In this document: positions 18,511 through 27,218 of the stretch, piece by piece
How positions within the stretch are numbered: position 1 is the first letter of the stretch
Layout: each line of letters opens with the position of its first letter
Source of the DNA: Chara braunii
Lineage: Eukaryota > Streptophyta > Charophyceae > Charales > Characeae
DNA length: 28,683 bases
NCBI GenBank assembly: GCA_003427395.1
Contig: BFEA01000106.1
Span: forward strand, 936,053 to 964,735
Direction: 5' to 3'
Translations under genes and position numbers: made by a program
The notes under the pieces: generated by a model
What the model saw: only the letters and a program-made list of their open reading frames with translations
Database searches by the model: none
What the model was told of the DNA's origin: nothing

Positions 18511-18650
18511 TTATGGCTGAAAGCGTATCCAAGACGTTGCAAGCTGCATGGGCTGCTAAGGTCGCACTCAATGTGGTGCGATTGAGCGGGGCCGCCTTCC
18601 ACATACACAGCCGTTATTTGCAGCTACACAACGAGCAGGACGAAGTCTGA
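18511..18650 (+). CDS. MATE transporter, terminal exon (TM12 and C-terminus)
   Basis: A 140-nt exon after GATTGTGCAG. Its first two bases (TT) complete the A left by the previous exon as Ile. It then reads MAESVSKTLQAAWAAKVALN, VVRLSGAAFHIHSRYLQLHN and EQDEV, ending in TGA at 18648-18650. The pattern L.AAW.AK..LN..R..GA corresponds to the G..G.W.....L...R..G helix (TM12) that closes MATE proteins, followed by a short hydrophilic tail. The local ATG at 18513 could be misread as a start codon, but the exact phase match favours a terminal exon. Counting from 3547, the four exons give 161 codons including the stop. Confidence 0.72.
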
Positions 18651-20127
18651 TCGATGAACAAAGCTTGGTCCAGGGAAACACGAGCTTCAGTCCGGGAACA
18701 GAGAGTTTCATCCAGCAGCCTCCTAGTTTATATATTCAAGAAGGCAAGTGAACCTGCCTGTTATTCCAACCAACGTTCTTTGGTGCGCCTAGGATGTGTT
18801 GTTGCCTTAGGTACGCTGCCACATCAGCACAGAGGCCCGAATGCTTAGGGCACGTTGCCCGTTCTTCTGGTTTGAAACGTCGTCCTGCAAGCCTGCGGCA
18901 ATATTCAGTGCATTGGTGAAAAGAAGATTCTTGATGCCCGACCGTTCAATCGTTTGTGCATTTTTCCTGCAGACCCAGCCTTGTCTTTTTCCGTCCAAAC
19001 AAGGCTGGACGACTTGATCCGCACGCCACTGTGGAGAGCGAGTGAGTGTGTTTGTGCCTTCTGCCACAACCGCAACCCATGGGTTCAGAAAGTGAAAGCG
19101 AAGAAATCGGGTAGGTAGTAGGCGACTGACAGAGGAGGAGGAGGAGGAGGAGGAAGTAGATGCTCACCATTATATCGGTGCTTCAGGGGTGGCTGTCGCA
19201 CCCTCAAACAGCATAGTGAAGATGCACAGCCATGTGTTCGAACGTCTTCTGAGTGTGTGTGTGTCTGTGCACGTGCGTGTGTGGGTAGCATGGGTATTCA
19301 ATGTTCATGCGCTTGTCTTGCTCATAATCGGCTGATGCCAGACCTCCTTGCTATTTCCTGATCGCTCACTTACCAGCAGCCTCCGCCAGCCTCCTCCGTT
19401 AGCCTCCGTTAGCCTCCGTTAGTCTCCGTTACCGGCTCACCGGGCTCAGTTCACAGCGGCATTGACAGCAGCAATGGTCTTGGCAAAACTCTTTGAAGTA
19501 ACACCCCTGTATCACACAATGTACCCATATGCTTGCTCTGGAGCTGCAGATCATGTGCTCTGGCCATCACCGCCATCATCCTGGTGGGGCTTTTTTTTTT
19601 TCCTTCATCCCAGCGGGTTCTGAAGTATAGTTCCCTTTTTTTTTTCCTGATGTTTCTCCATAGGTTTTTTTTTTTTGAAAGGGACTGCACCGTGCTTTCG
19701 TTTCTTTGTTAGCGGTTTTTCTATCTGTGGGGTTTTAGTGTCGGTATATGTACGGTGTGAAGTTTGCTAAAGGGGGATAAACGATAACCTGCCTTCTCCG
19801 CCTCCGTTGTCTCAGTCCTTTGAGTATGACACTGAAAAGTCTAAAAGTGATATCATAGGTGGATTTTGTCATATTTACTCATTGGCTCGATGACCCTGGG
19901 GCTCACTCGTCATTCTTTGACAGCCCTGGGCCAGGCACAAAATTTCCCCAGATGGATTGTATATATACGTTGGTGTAATTTCAGATAAGGTTTTTTTTTT
20001 TTTTTTTTTTTTTTCCCGCTTAGGCATCAGTCATACGGTCAACGTTGACTTCTTGGGGATTAGAGAGATGCATCTGGTCAAGCAGTTGGCTGGTCGCTCT
20101 CGCCTCCAATTTTTTCCCCAGTTGTTG

Positions 20128-20186
<59 letters not shown>

Positions 20187-20490
20187 TTTATGTGGCGACC
20201 TGCTGCAGCATCCTGTATATGCACTTTGCACAGTGAGATAACGACTGAAACGCTCACCTTGCGTTGGGAAAGGGCCCTGCACGACTGATCAATTGCTTTG
20301 GAAACACAGACAACAATAAGGGTGCCGACAGCCACACTGCCACCTTCTGTTTATCAAGCTTCTACCTGTGACGCAATAACATCTTGGACCGAATAGCTTG
20401 CTCGCGAGCCTTTCCACTCTCAGTTGAGGGGCTATGGCTACGGACCGTTCCATCTTCTCTTGTCATGGTGAAGATTGAGGGTCCTCTGTG
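18651..20490. other. Stretch with no assigned gene (MATE 3' UTR and repeats)
   Basis: The first few hundred bases are presumably the MATE 3' untranslated region. I could not pick a convincing polyadenylation signal. It also holds a (GAG)n tract (19134-19155), a 10-bp tandem CCTCCGTTAG repeat (about 19394-19430), three short T-runs (about 19590, 19637, 19665), a T24 run (19991-20014) and (GT)n (20129-20185). The minus-strand frame at 19690-19451 (KKRELYFRTRWDEGKKKSPT and further) looks protein-like but is unassigned. Confidence 0.5.
20129..20185. repeat. (GT)n microsatellite
   Basis: About 28 uninterrupted GT units on the plus strand. Confidence 0.97.
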
Positions 20491-20497
20491 CTCTTGA

Positions 20498-20633
20498 GGT
20501 CTACGAATTTCACCAGTCTGTGATCGCTATGAGGCACACTCGATTTTAGCTTATCAGCTTGCGGATGTGTTTGCGTTGCTTACATCCAATGATGCGTGCT
20601 ACCGGGAGAAGTTAGGCAGACTTGAGGACATAG
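20498..20633 (+). CDS. Possible exon of an unidentified gene
   Basis: A frame opens after a stop at 20495 and reads ISPVCDRYEAHSILAYQLAD followed by VFALLTSNDACYREKLGRLE and DI, up to a GTAGGG donor at 20634. The composition is strongly protein-like, with the Leu/Ala-rich helix plus 'ND.CYREKLGRL.DIG' rhythm of armadillo-type helical repeats, but this resemblance is weak and I do not assign a family. Acceptor candidates are TTGAG at 20498 and TTTCACCAG at 20516. The donor leaves phase 1. Confidence 0.3.
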
Positions 20634-20749
20634 GTAGGGCTTCCATGTGATGAACTTGGTTGGTTGTTCAAAGAAGCAAAGCCCGACACGGCAGCACGAG
20701 GTAGCAGCAGCATCATGGGTCCCTCTTTACTATCTCCCCTCCCTTGCAG

Positions 20750-20842
20750 CCAGCCAGTCAGCTTCCTCTTGTCATGGAGGGCAAGAAGAGATTATGTCGC
20801 ATAAGCTAGGAGGCGCACCAAGCATTATGCCTCCAAAGACGG
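20750..20842 (+). CDS. Possible exon, phase-compatible with 20498-20633
   Basis: After a good acceptor (CTCCCTTGCAG) the frame that continues phase 1 reads ASQSASSCHGGQEEIMSHKL followed by GGAPSIMPPKTG. A GTGCGT donor follows at 20843. The low-complexity, Ser-rich start and the lack of any known domain keep this tentative. Confidence 0.2.
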
Positions 20843-20998
20843 GTGCGTTCATTGCACAAGCTGCAAAGGGGTGTCATGGATAGATAACATGCGCCGAGTT
20901 TGGGGTCTCATGCCAGCTTCCATGGTATGATCTCTGTACTTTCATTCATCTAGATTCTAGATCCATCTGGGTTCGAACTTGGGTCTGTGGCTCCGCAG

Positions 20999-21172
20999 GC
21001 CTTGTTCCACATGGTAGAAGGTTGGAAGTGGATCTACGATGATGCAAAACATTCCTCAGGGACTCTAAGAATGAGTGCCGCCATCGTATGGCTTGTACAG
21101 GCAGCATGGCTTGTGCAGTGGTTGACACAGGATCGATATCGGTACCAGCCATCTTGGAGAGCGCACCGTTGA
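20999..21172 (+). CDS. Possible terminal exon with one hydrophobic segment
   Basis: Follows GGCTCCGCAG and reads ALFHMVEGWKWIYDDAKHSS, GTLRMSAAIVWLVQAAWLVQ and WLTQDRYRYQPSWRAHR, ending in TGA. It contains a likely membrane helix (MSAAIVWLVQAAWLVQWL) followed by a basic, aromatic tail. Its frame needs phase 0, so it does not join the preceding candidate exon directly. It may instead start at the in-frame ATG at 20987. I do not recognise the protein. Confidence 0.3.
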   Translation, partial: ALFHMVEGWKWIYDDAKHSSGTLRMSAAIVWLVQAAWLVQWLTQDRYRYQPSWRAHR

Positions 21173-21620
21173 TTGATATCAGGATATTTTACCGTAGGGG
21201 ATGACTTTTGGTTGCCGGCGCTGTGTTTGAACAGGCGATCGGTCCATCAGGTGATGTGCACTTTTATGTCCAAGCTCTTAGACTTGTTTGAAGTTCAAGG
21301 CGTGTGCGAGAATACTCCCTCTTGAGCGTATTCCAACACCTTATTATTAATCAGTGATTTGGCGTCAGTTCTACGGATGAAGACTCAAAAAAAGACCATG
21401 GTGTGACATGGGCTTTAGTGGCTGCTGTTGCTGCTTCTGTTGATTGCCGTTCAACCAAACTGGGTTGATATGACTTCATATGCTGCAAGGGGACGTCTTC
21501 ATGCATAACTGCGAAGATCGCTAATTATTGGACTACATGGTTTCAGATTCAGATCAACATTCCACATGAGTAGTAGACAAAGTTTTCAGATTCAGGTTTA
21601 TCTGTTGCTGGGGTTATAAT

Positions 21621-22259
21621 CAGGGCTGTTGACCCTGGGCGCCCGTGGCAGGCCGAGGCAAGGGCAGGGGAGGGGCGGGGCAAGGGCGGTGGAGGGGCAG
21701 GGCAAGGGCGGGGGAGGGGCTGCAGGGGTGGGGTTGGAGCAGGGTTGGTTGGCCGGAGATTCCTGATTCTTCCCCCCCCCCCCCCCCGGGCACATGCTAA
21801 ACTGGGTTTGCCTCTGCGGTACCGTCCAGGGGCAACATGTCAAGCCAGTTTCCTCACTGTTGGTAATCAGACCACCGCCATCCTCGCCCCCCACCCTGGC
21901 CGCTAGATCAGCGGGGCAGTGACAGGCAGAGGCAAGGGAAAGGGAGGGACAAGGGCGGGGGCGGGGCGGGGCGGCCTCGGCAGGGGCGGCAGGGGTGGGG
22001 TTGGAGCGGGGTTGGTTGGCCGGAGAGTCCTGATTCTTGTGCCCCCCCCAAGCACGTGCCAAAACTGGGTTGCCTCTGTGGTAAGTACAGGGGGAACATG
22101 TCAAGCCGGTTTCCCCACTATAGCTAATCCCACTGCTGCCATCCTCGCCGCCCCCCCGGGTGTTTCCCCACCTCCATCCAGGGGCAGGGTGAGGCAGAGG
22201 TCTAGGGATCCATGCCCCGTCCCCAGATTTCATGTGTGTATCTCTGCGTGACAACCCTG
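21621..22259. mobile_element. Candidate non-autonomous DNA element with CAGGGYTGT ends
   Basis: The left end is CAGGGCTGTTGAC; the right end, reverse-complemented, is CAGGGTTGTCACGC. The first 11-12 bases pair with two mismatches. ATAAT lies immediately outside both ends (21616-21620 and 22260-22264). The start CAGGG.TGT resembles hAT-type termini, but hAT elements usually make 8-bp duplications, and here only 5 bp match. The interior is two diverged copies of about 250-270 bp and has no transposase. Confidence 0.45.
21645..22165. repeat. Tandem duplication, unit about 270 bp, G-rich
   Basis: Copy 1 (about 21645-21900) and copy 2 (about 21918-22165) share a GGCAAGGGCGGGG-rich lead and then GGGTTGGTTGGCCGGAGA. 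Both next have a C-run (17 C at 21771-21787 in copy 1, shorter in copy 2), ACTGGGTT.GCCTCTG, CAACATGTCAAGCC / GAACATGTCAAGCC and GCCATCCTCGCC. The long open minus-strand frame across both is a composition effect. The G-runs could form quadruplexes. Confidence 0.8.
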
Positions 22260-22297
22260 ATAATGGAACGGACATACCATTGAAAATTGATTTGTTT

Positions 22298-22615
22298 TCA
22301 CCGCTGTAACGGTTTGGAATCAAGACGGTTATGGCAGGGCTGATCATCCCAGAGTGCAAGGGTAGGGCTTGGGATTTCTGACATCTTCAGCAATGTGTTG
22401 TAGTGGAGAATTGCATGGATGATTTCATAGATTTGGACATGTGGCAAAATCAGTTTGGTGTCATAAAGCCAGAGAGTGCAAAGGTACCGTACGGTGGGGA
22501 TAGTTGCGCTGGTCACTCCACCACGGTAGTATGCACGACCAACTTTGACAGGGTAATTTGTTCTAAATAGGCGTGTTACGTTTTGACTTTTAACATTGAT
22601 GAGCAGTTCGATGTG
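22298..22615 (-). CDS. Unidentified 105-codon open frame, protein-like
   Basis: Open from a stop at 22616 to a stop at 22298. It reads HIELLINVKSQNVTRLFRTN, YPVKVGRAYYRGGVTSATIP, TVRYLCTLWLYDTKLILPHV, QIYEIIHAILHYNTLLKMSE and then a Pro-rich end. It has no ATG near the start. Residue use is balanced, unlike the composition-driven frames elsewhere. On the same strand, just upstream in another frame (about 22690-22600), GPVSLHWNLDWEANTSN also reads well, suggesting one frameshifted or spliced coding region. I recognise no family. It could be an exon, a gene relic or part of a transposon. Confidence 0.35.
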   Translation of the reverse strand, partial: HIELLINVKSQNVTRLFRTNYPVKVGRAYYRGGVTSATIPTVRYLCTLWLYDTKLILPHVQIYEIIHAILHYNTLLKMSEIPSPTLALWDDQPCHNRLDSKPLQR

Positions 22616-23005
22616 TTAGCCTCCCAGTCCAGGTTCCAGTGCAGTGAAACTGGGCCATATGTGTGTATATCAGCTTTCTGGGAGCCCACTGTTCCCTTCA
22701 TCGGTGAAGAATGACAAGAACAGCGTAGAGCTTGCAGCTGATATACGCTGTTGATGCCCTATGGAGGGAAAAAAAAAAAAAAAAAAAAAAAAAAAAAGCA
22801 CCACGTATTTGCTCCCATCCCACTTTCCTTGCTCTTTATTTCCTTATGTTTATCATGTTCGCTCGCAGACGCTAGCTGTTAGCTGTTAGCTGTTAGGTTG
22901 AGTTCAACTTTGAGCAATATCTGATGGTTAAAAGGACCGACTGCACTGATCGTTTCCTTGCTTTTGCCTCACCAGCTGTGTTGTAGAAATGGATGAATGA
23001 ATAGC
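22616..23005. other. Spacer with a poly-A tract
   Basis: Contains about 29 A at 22769-22797 and a threefold TTAGCTG repeat at about 22877-22895. The poly-A tract has no flanking direct repeat that I can see. Nothing else was recognised apart from the frameshifted continuation noted for the frame at 22298-22615. Confidence 0.6.
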
Positions 23006-23116
23006 CTACCTTCTTCCCCCGAATACAACGTACGGTCATTATAGCCGTATTTAGTCTGAATGACAGCCCAAATACAGCTATAATGACCGTACGTTGTATT
23101 CGGGGGAAGAAGGTAG
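23006..23116. mobile_element. 110-bp palindromic MITE family, best-preserved copy A
   Basis: The left arm starts CTACCTTCTTCCCCCGAATA, then CAACGTACGGTCATTATAGC and CGTATTT. The right arm is its reverse complement with a single mismatch over about 46 bases, separated by a loop of about 18 bases. Such a perfect hairpin in otherwise diverged DNA implies recent insertion or gene conversion. It has no coding capacity, and no target-site duplication longer than 2 bp is apparent. Confidence 0.85.
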
Positions 23117-23512
23117 TTGGGTGGGACGGGGTGCACCGGTTTTGGGTAGGCTCCGTCGGGTTGGGTTGGGATGGGTTGGTTTAGAACTTGGATCAGATGA
23201 GGTGAGGGCAGACGTGGTTGAATCGGGTTGATGACCGTTGATCAGTAGCTCAGGTGGTCGGGTAGGCATGGGTTCACCAGTCAGATTGAGTTGATGAGCT
23301 AGTCGGGGTTGGGTTATGTCACTTCGATGAATCAGGTTGATGAGTCGAGTGGGGTGAGGTCGGGTTGATGGCTCCGTTTCAGTTATAGATCACGTCCTGT
23401 GTGGCTGATGGGTTGGCTTCGGTCCAGTCGGTTCCCCTTGGGTTGGTGGATTGGGCTTGACTCGACTGGGCGAGGTTGATGGGCCGGTTGGACCTGGGCT
23501 TGGCTCGTCGAC

Positions 23513-23922
23513 GAGTCGGGACGGTGGGCTGGATTGGATTGTGTCAAACCCGCTTGGATTAGCATGGGCTGGTTTAGCTTGGGTTTTGGGGTTGGTTTAG
23601 ATCGGGTGAATGGGTTAGCTTGGGTTGGTTTAGTTCAAGCAAACCTAGGTTTAGTATCCCACTGCTGAAGGCATCCTCCTGCTGAAGAGACCCTGACCTT
23701 TTCATTTGACGTAAACCAACTCAGGAGTCGGGGCGGTGGGCTGGATTGGATTGAGTCAAACCCGCTTGGGTTAGCATGGGTTTTTGGGTTGGTTTAGATC
23801 GGGTGCATGGGTTAGCTTGGGCTGGTTTAGTACAAGCAAACCTAGGTTTAGTATCCCACTGCTGAAGGCATCCTCCTGCTGAAGAGACCCTGACCTTTTC
23901 ATCCGACGTAAACCAACTCAGG
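23513..23922. repeat. Tandem duplication, unit about 200-210 bp
   Basis: Both copies contain GGTGGGCTGGATTGGATTG, CAAACCCGCTTGG, CAAGCAAACCTAGGTTTAGT, CCCACTGCTGAAGGCATCC and GACGTAAACCAACTCAGG in order. The right two thirds are nearly identical; small length differences occur in the TTGGG-rich part. Confidence 0.9.
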
Positions 23923-24046
23923 TAACCCAAGGTATGTTGGCAGGTTTGTTATGCTATACTCAGCTGACCCAACGTATGTTGGCAGGTTTGCTATGCTATA
24001 CTCAGCTAACCCAAGGTATGTTGGCAGGTTTGTTATGCTATGCAGT
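23923..24046. repeat. Three-copy 42-bp tandem repeat
   Basis: Units start TAACCCAAGGTATGTTGGCA and end GTTTGTTATGCTATACTCAG C. The second unit has TGACCCAACG and the third is cut at GCTATGCAG. Only a few single-base differences separate the units. Confidence 0.93.
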
Positions 24047-24307
24047 AAAGCAGAGACTGCCTGATTGACCTTGTGCAGTCAATAAACAAAAGCATATCGG
24101 TTGATGGCTCTGGATCGTGGTCAGGGTCGAGTCAGATTGATGGATGGGGTTGGTTTGTTTGGGTTAGGTTGATGGTTCACATGGGTTAGGTTGATGGTTC
24201 ACATGTAGTTGGGTCGAGTTAACCCCCAAACAGGCAGCAAAGAGTGTCCGCAGGTGGGTTGTGGTGCATCTGATTTACTACCACAGCTCAATTGGATCAG
24301 GTTTGCT

Positions 24308-24432
24308 GGTTGAGCTAGGCCACATTGGGTTAATTTATCGGTCGGGTCAGGTTGAGCTAGGCCACATTGGGAGAACTTATCGGGTCAGGTCAGGTTGATC
24401 TAGGCCACATTGGGTTAACTTATTGGGTCAGG
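24308..24432. repeat. Three-copy repeat, unit about 40-43 bp
   Basis: Each unit contains GGTTGAGCTAGGCCACATTG (or GATCTAGG) followed by GG(T/A)(T/G)AA.TTATCGGGTCA. Units differ in the number of GGTCA words at the end. Confidence 0.88.
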
Positions 24433-24742
24433 TTGAGCGGTCGGGTGAAGGGTCCGGCCAGGTTGGGTTGGTTGTGATGTCTGGTTGTGTCAATTTGGGT
24501 TCACTCGGGTTGTGATGGGTCGGGGTTGATGTTGGGTTGATTTATCAGGTTGGTTAGGGTTGGATGGAGGTTACGATGGCGATGGGTTCAACCCAACCAA
24601 ACATCCTTGAATTTGGATGGGGATGGGTTCAGCGGCTTCAGCCTAGTTGATTGGTCAGGTTGTGTCGAGTCGGTTTGGGCCGGGTTTGAAGCGTTGGTTT
24701 GGGTTGGGTTGGAGTCGAATCGATGGGTCTAATTCATACTTG

Positions 24743-24832
24743 CGGCGCTCTGACGCGGTGCGCCGGGCGCTGTGTGCAGGTTTTCCGGCACGCGCACAAT
24801 GCGCTTTGCGCGGTGCGCCTTGTGCGCTGATT
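24743..24832. repeat. GC-rich TGCGC patch, copy 4
   Basis: Starts CATACTTGCGGCGC as in copy 2, followed by GCGGTGCGCCGGGCGC, GCGCACAATGCGC and GCGCGGTGCGCC words. It lies directly at the right end of the GGGTTG field. Confidence 0.75.
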
Positions 24833-25038
24833 ACAGTTTCCGATTTTTTATTTACGAAGGTATACTACTGTAGTGGGGCATTTCTCGGCGGTGCTGTCAC
24901 TGATGGAGTGCTGCTTAATCTGCTCCTGGAATGCTTGGTCAACATCCTCCCCTGCACGACATACAGAAAAAGCACGGCTGGGCAAACACGGATGTCAGCC
25001 CTTCTTTTTTGCGTTCCCTCTCGAACACCCTCTCTCTA

Positions 25039-25040
<2 letters not shown>

Positions 25041-25088
<48 letters not shown>
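25041..25088. repeat. Poly-C run of about 48
   Basis: An uninterrupted C-run preceded by TCTCTCTATG and followed by GCCTCCCCCTCG. Homopolymer length is unreliable in most assemblies. Runs of this length are rare in genomes and could fold as quadruplex or i-motif. The 27185 run is the matching G-run. Confidence 0.9.
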
Positions 25089-25089
<1 letters not shown>

Positions 25090-25690
25090 CCTCCCCCTCG
25101 CCCGTCCCACCCCCTCTGAGAACAAGTTACAGTAACAAAGCATCAACAATCCCAATCGCATCATAACAGAAAGACAAGCTTCAGCAACCCTCGTCCATCG
25201 AGAAAAGGTTAACCGACCCCCCATTTTTCGCCTCAATTTGTAAGAAAACCATAAGGCCATTTTAAACAAACTTCATACCAATGTATAAAGTGCACTTCTT
25301 ACGAACATATTATAAAAACAAAACAAAAAAACAAAAATTAAAAACATATGAAATAGCAAGCCAAAAGTGCATTTTCATGACATTTTGGCAAAAAAAACGT
25401 CATCAAATTTTCACAATTTTCACCACTCTTCACAACACAAATTCTAATACTCCAAATGACATCAAATTTGACACACAGAAAGCTTGTCCAAATAAAAAAA
25501 AACAGGCAAAAATAAAAAATCCAAAAAAACACAAAAAAACCCTAAATTCAGGATCATTCAGGATCATCCATCGTTACCTAGGGCCGAAAAGTGGGGGTCC
25601 CTGTTAACCGCTTGTGGAGCCCTTCCCTACACCCGTCGTGGTTTTTCTTTTCCAGTATACTAACTTTGCTTAATAAAAAAATTAAAAAAA
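25089..25690. other. AT-rich spacer with no recognised gene
   Basis: Strongly A-rich on the plus strand (many AAAACAAAAA words, about 25300-25550). It contains a small tandem AGGATCATTC / AGGATCATCC at about 25550. The open frames are lysine/asparagine-rich composition products. Confidence 0.6.
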
Positions 25691-26075
25691 AATAAAAACG
25701 ACGAATAGCAGGGAATGGGAACATGGACAAAGGACAGATGGAGGAAGTAGGGATGAGAAGGAGAGGAGGAGGAAGGGTATAGGTGGACGAAGCAGGGAGG
25801 GTGGAAGTGGAGGAAAGGGAGAAGGAGAAAAGATAAGGGAGTTGGTTGGGAGTGGACAATAGAGGGAGGAGAGATGTATGACAGCGAGCTGGAGGAGGGA
25901 GAACGCTGGCAGGAGGGAGAGATGATGACGGAAGGTCCCCGCGCTTTGTTGCTTTAAAAGACACGTAGAGGAAGGTAAATGGAGGAAGAGTAGGATGGAG
26001 GAAGGCGACGACGGGGAAAGATGTCGAGGGAGCAAGGAGGCAGCGATTATGAAGGTCATGGCGGAGGAGGACGGT

Positions 26076-26149
<74 letters not shown>

Positions 26150-26330
26150 TGATGGTGGGGACGAAGATGCCGAAGGGGGAAGCCGATGGCGGAAGATGAA
26201 GGGCCGTAGAGAGTCCCTCCTAATTGACGTCCTCCCTGGTCTGTCCTCCCTCCTTCGTCGACCCTCGTCGACGTCATCGTCCGTCCATCGTCGTCCCTCC
26301 TCCTTCCTTCGGCGTCGTCATTCCAATGCC
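25690..26330. repeat. Second purine-rich region with (GA)n and a strand-asymmetry switch
   Basis: The plus strand is G/A-rich from about 25690 to 26200 (GGAGGAAG, GGGAGGAGAG words), includes (GA)n at 26078-26145, and then turns pyrimidine-rich (CCTCC, GTCCTC, TCGTCG) from about 26215 to 26330. It is less regular than the 4580-5605 minisatellite, with no fixed unit found. Confidence 0.75.
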
Positions 26331-26374
26331 CTACTTTGTCATCCGTCCGCGTTGCCAACACCAAGTACTGTGGA

Positions 26375-26497
26375 CGTGCGAAGTTGGAAACTGGCCCTGC
26401 CCTAGCCCCAAATTACTTTTCGGGAAAAGGCATGCAGAATTCGGCCTTTCCCCCCAAAAAAATTGGGGCCAGGGCACAGCTGGTTTCCAACTGCACG
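26375..26497. repeat. Imperfect inverted repeat, arms about 36 bp
   Basis: The left arm GTTGGAAACTGGCCCTGCCC then TAGCCCCAAATT, and the right arm AATTGGGGCCAGGGCACAGC then TGGTTTCCAAC, pair with a few mismatches around a loop of about 45-50 bases. It could be a foldback element or a hairpin transcript. I found no second copy. Confidence 0.6.
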
Positions 26498-26582
26498 ATG
26501 CCATTTTTTCATTTTTGCTAGGGGGAGGGGCTAAGGAACGTCCAGAACCCTTTTTTTTGTTTCCCGAGTACCCTTAATTATC

Positions 26583-26668
26583 ACTGTGCACGCTGCATCG
26601 GGTGCGCGGCGCGGTGCAGTGTGCGAGGTGAGCCTGCCATGCGCTGAGGTGCGCACCTCAATGCGCGG
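26583..26668. repeat. GC-rich TGCGC patch, copy 5
   Basis: Made of GTGCGCGGCGCGGTGC, ATGCGCTGAGGTGCGC and ATGCGCGGC words, preceded by a T-run (about 26551) as in copies 1 and 3. It borders the second GGGTTG field on its right. Confidence 0.7.
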
Positions 26669-26679
26669 CAACTACATGG

Positions 26680-27183
26680 TCTAATTGGATTCATGGGTCT
26701 TGTTGGGTTGATGGGTGCATTTTCATGGATTGGGTTGACAACAAGGGTTGGGTTGGGAACGATGAGAAGACATTGTTAGCTCTGGTTGACCTGGGTTGAT
26801 CAGCTCATTTTTTTTTTTTTTATTGGGTTGATCAGTTCACTCCACTGGGTTAGGTTAATGAGTTGCGCTCGGTCAGGTTGGATTGATGGGGCGGATTCAT
26901 TTGGGCTGCGAGTTGATGGGTGACTGGTTAGGTTGATGGATGATGCACCTGGCTGGGTTAGGTTGAACTTGGGTTTGGGTTTGGGTTTAGGGTCAATTTG
27001 TTGGGTCAACTTGGGTGCTATTGACATCAAGGGAGGGCTGGGTTAGGTTGAACTTGGGTTTTGGGTTTAGGGTCAATTTGTTGGGTCAACTTGGGTGCTA
27101 TTGACATCAAGGGAGGGCTGGGTTAGGTAACTTAGGCTGATGGATGATGCACCTGGCTGGGCCTATTGACGTCAAGGGAGGGT

Positions 27184-27218
<35 letters not shown>

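Larger units (their letters stand above)
23117..24740. repeat. Degenerate GGGTTG/GGTTGATG satellite-like field
   Basis: About 1.6 kb dominated by GGGTTGGGTT, GGTTGATGGG, TTGGGTTAG and TCGGGTT words without a fixed period. The plus strand is poor in C. The frequent GGGTTNG words loosely recall a telomere-type repeat. Better-defined tandem units (about 210, 42 and 42 bp) are embedded in it. A similar field lies at 26680-27480. Confidence 0.8.

Noticed and set aside
21598-22359. 253-codon minus-strand frame.
   Set aside because: It spans two copies of a G-rich tandem duplication; the peptide is Pro/Ala/Gly-rich and itself duplicated with the DNA.
24846-24970. Frame YYCSGAFLGGAVTDGVLLNL and following as a membrane-protein exon.
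   Set aside because: The presumed acceptor is weak, no partner exon was found, and the frame runs into the poly-C tract. It could be chance.
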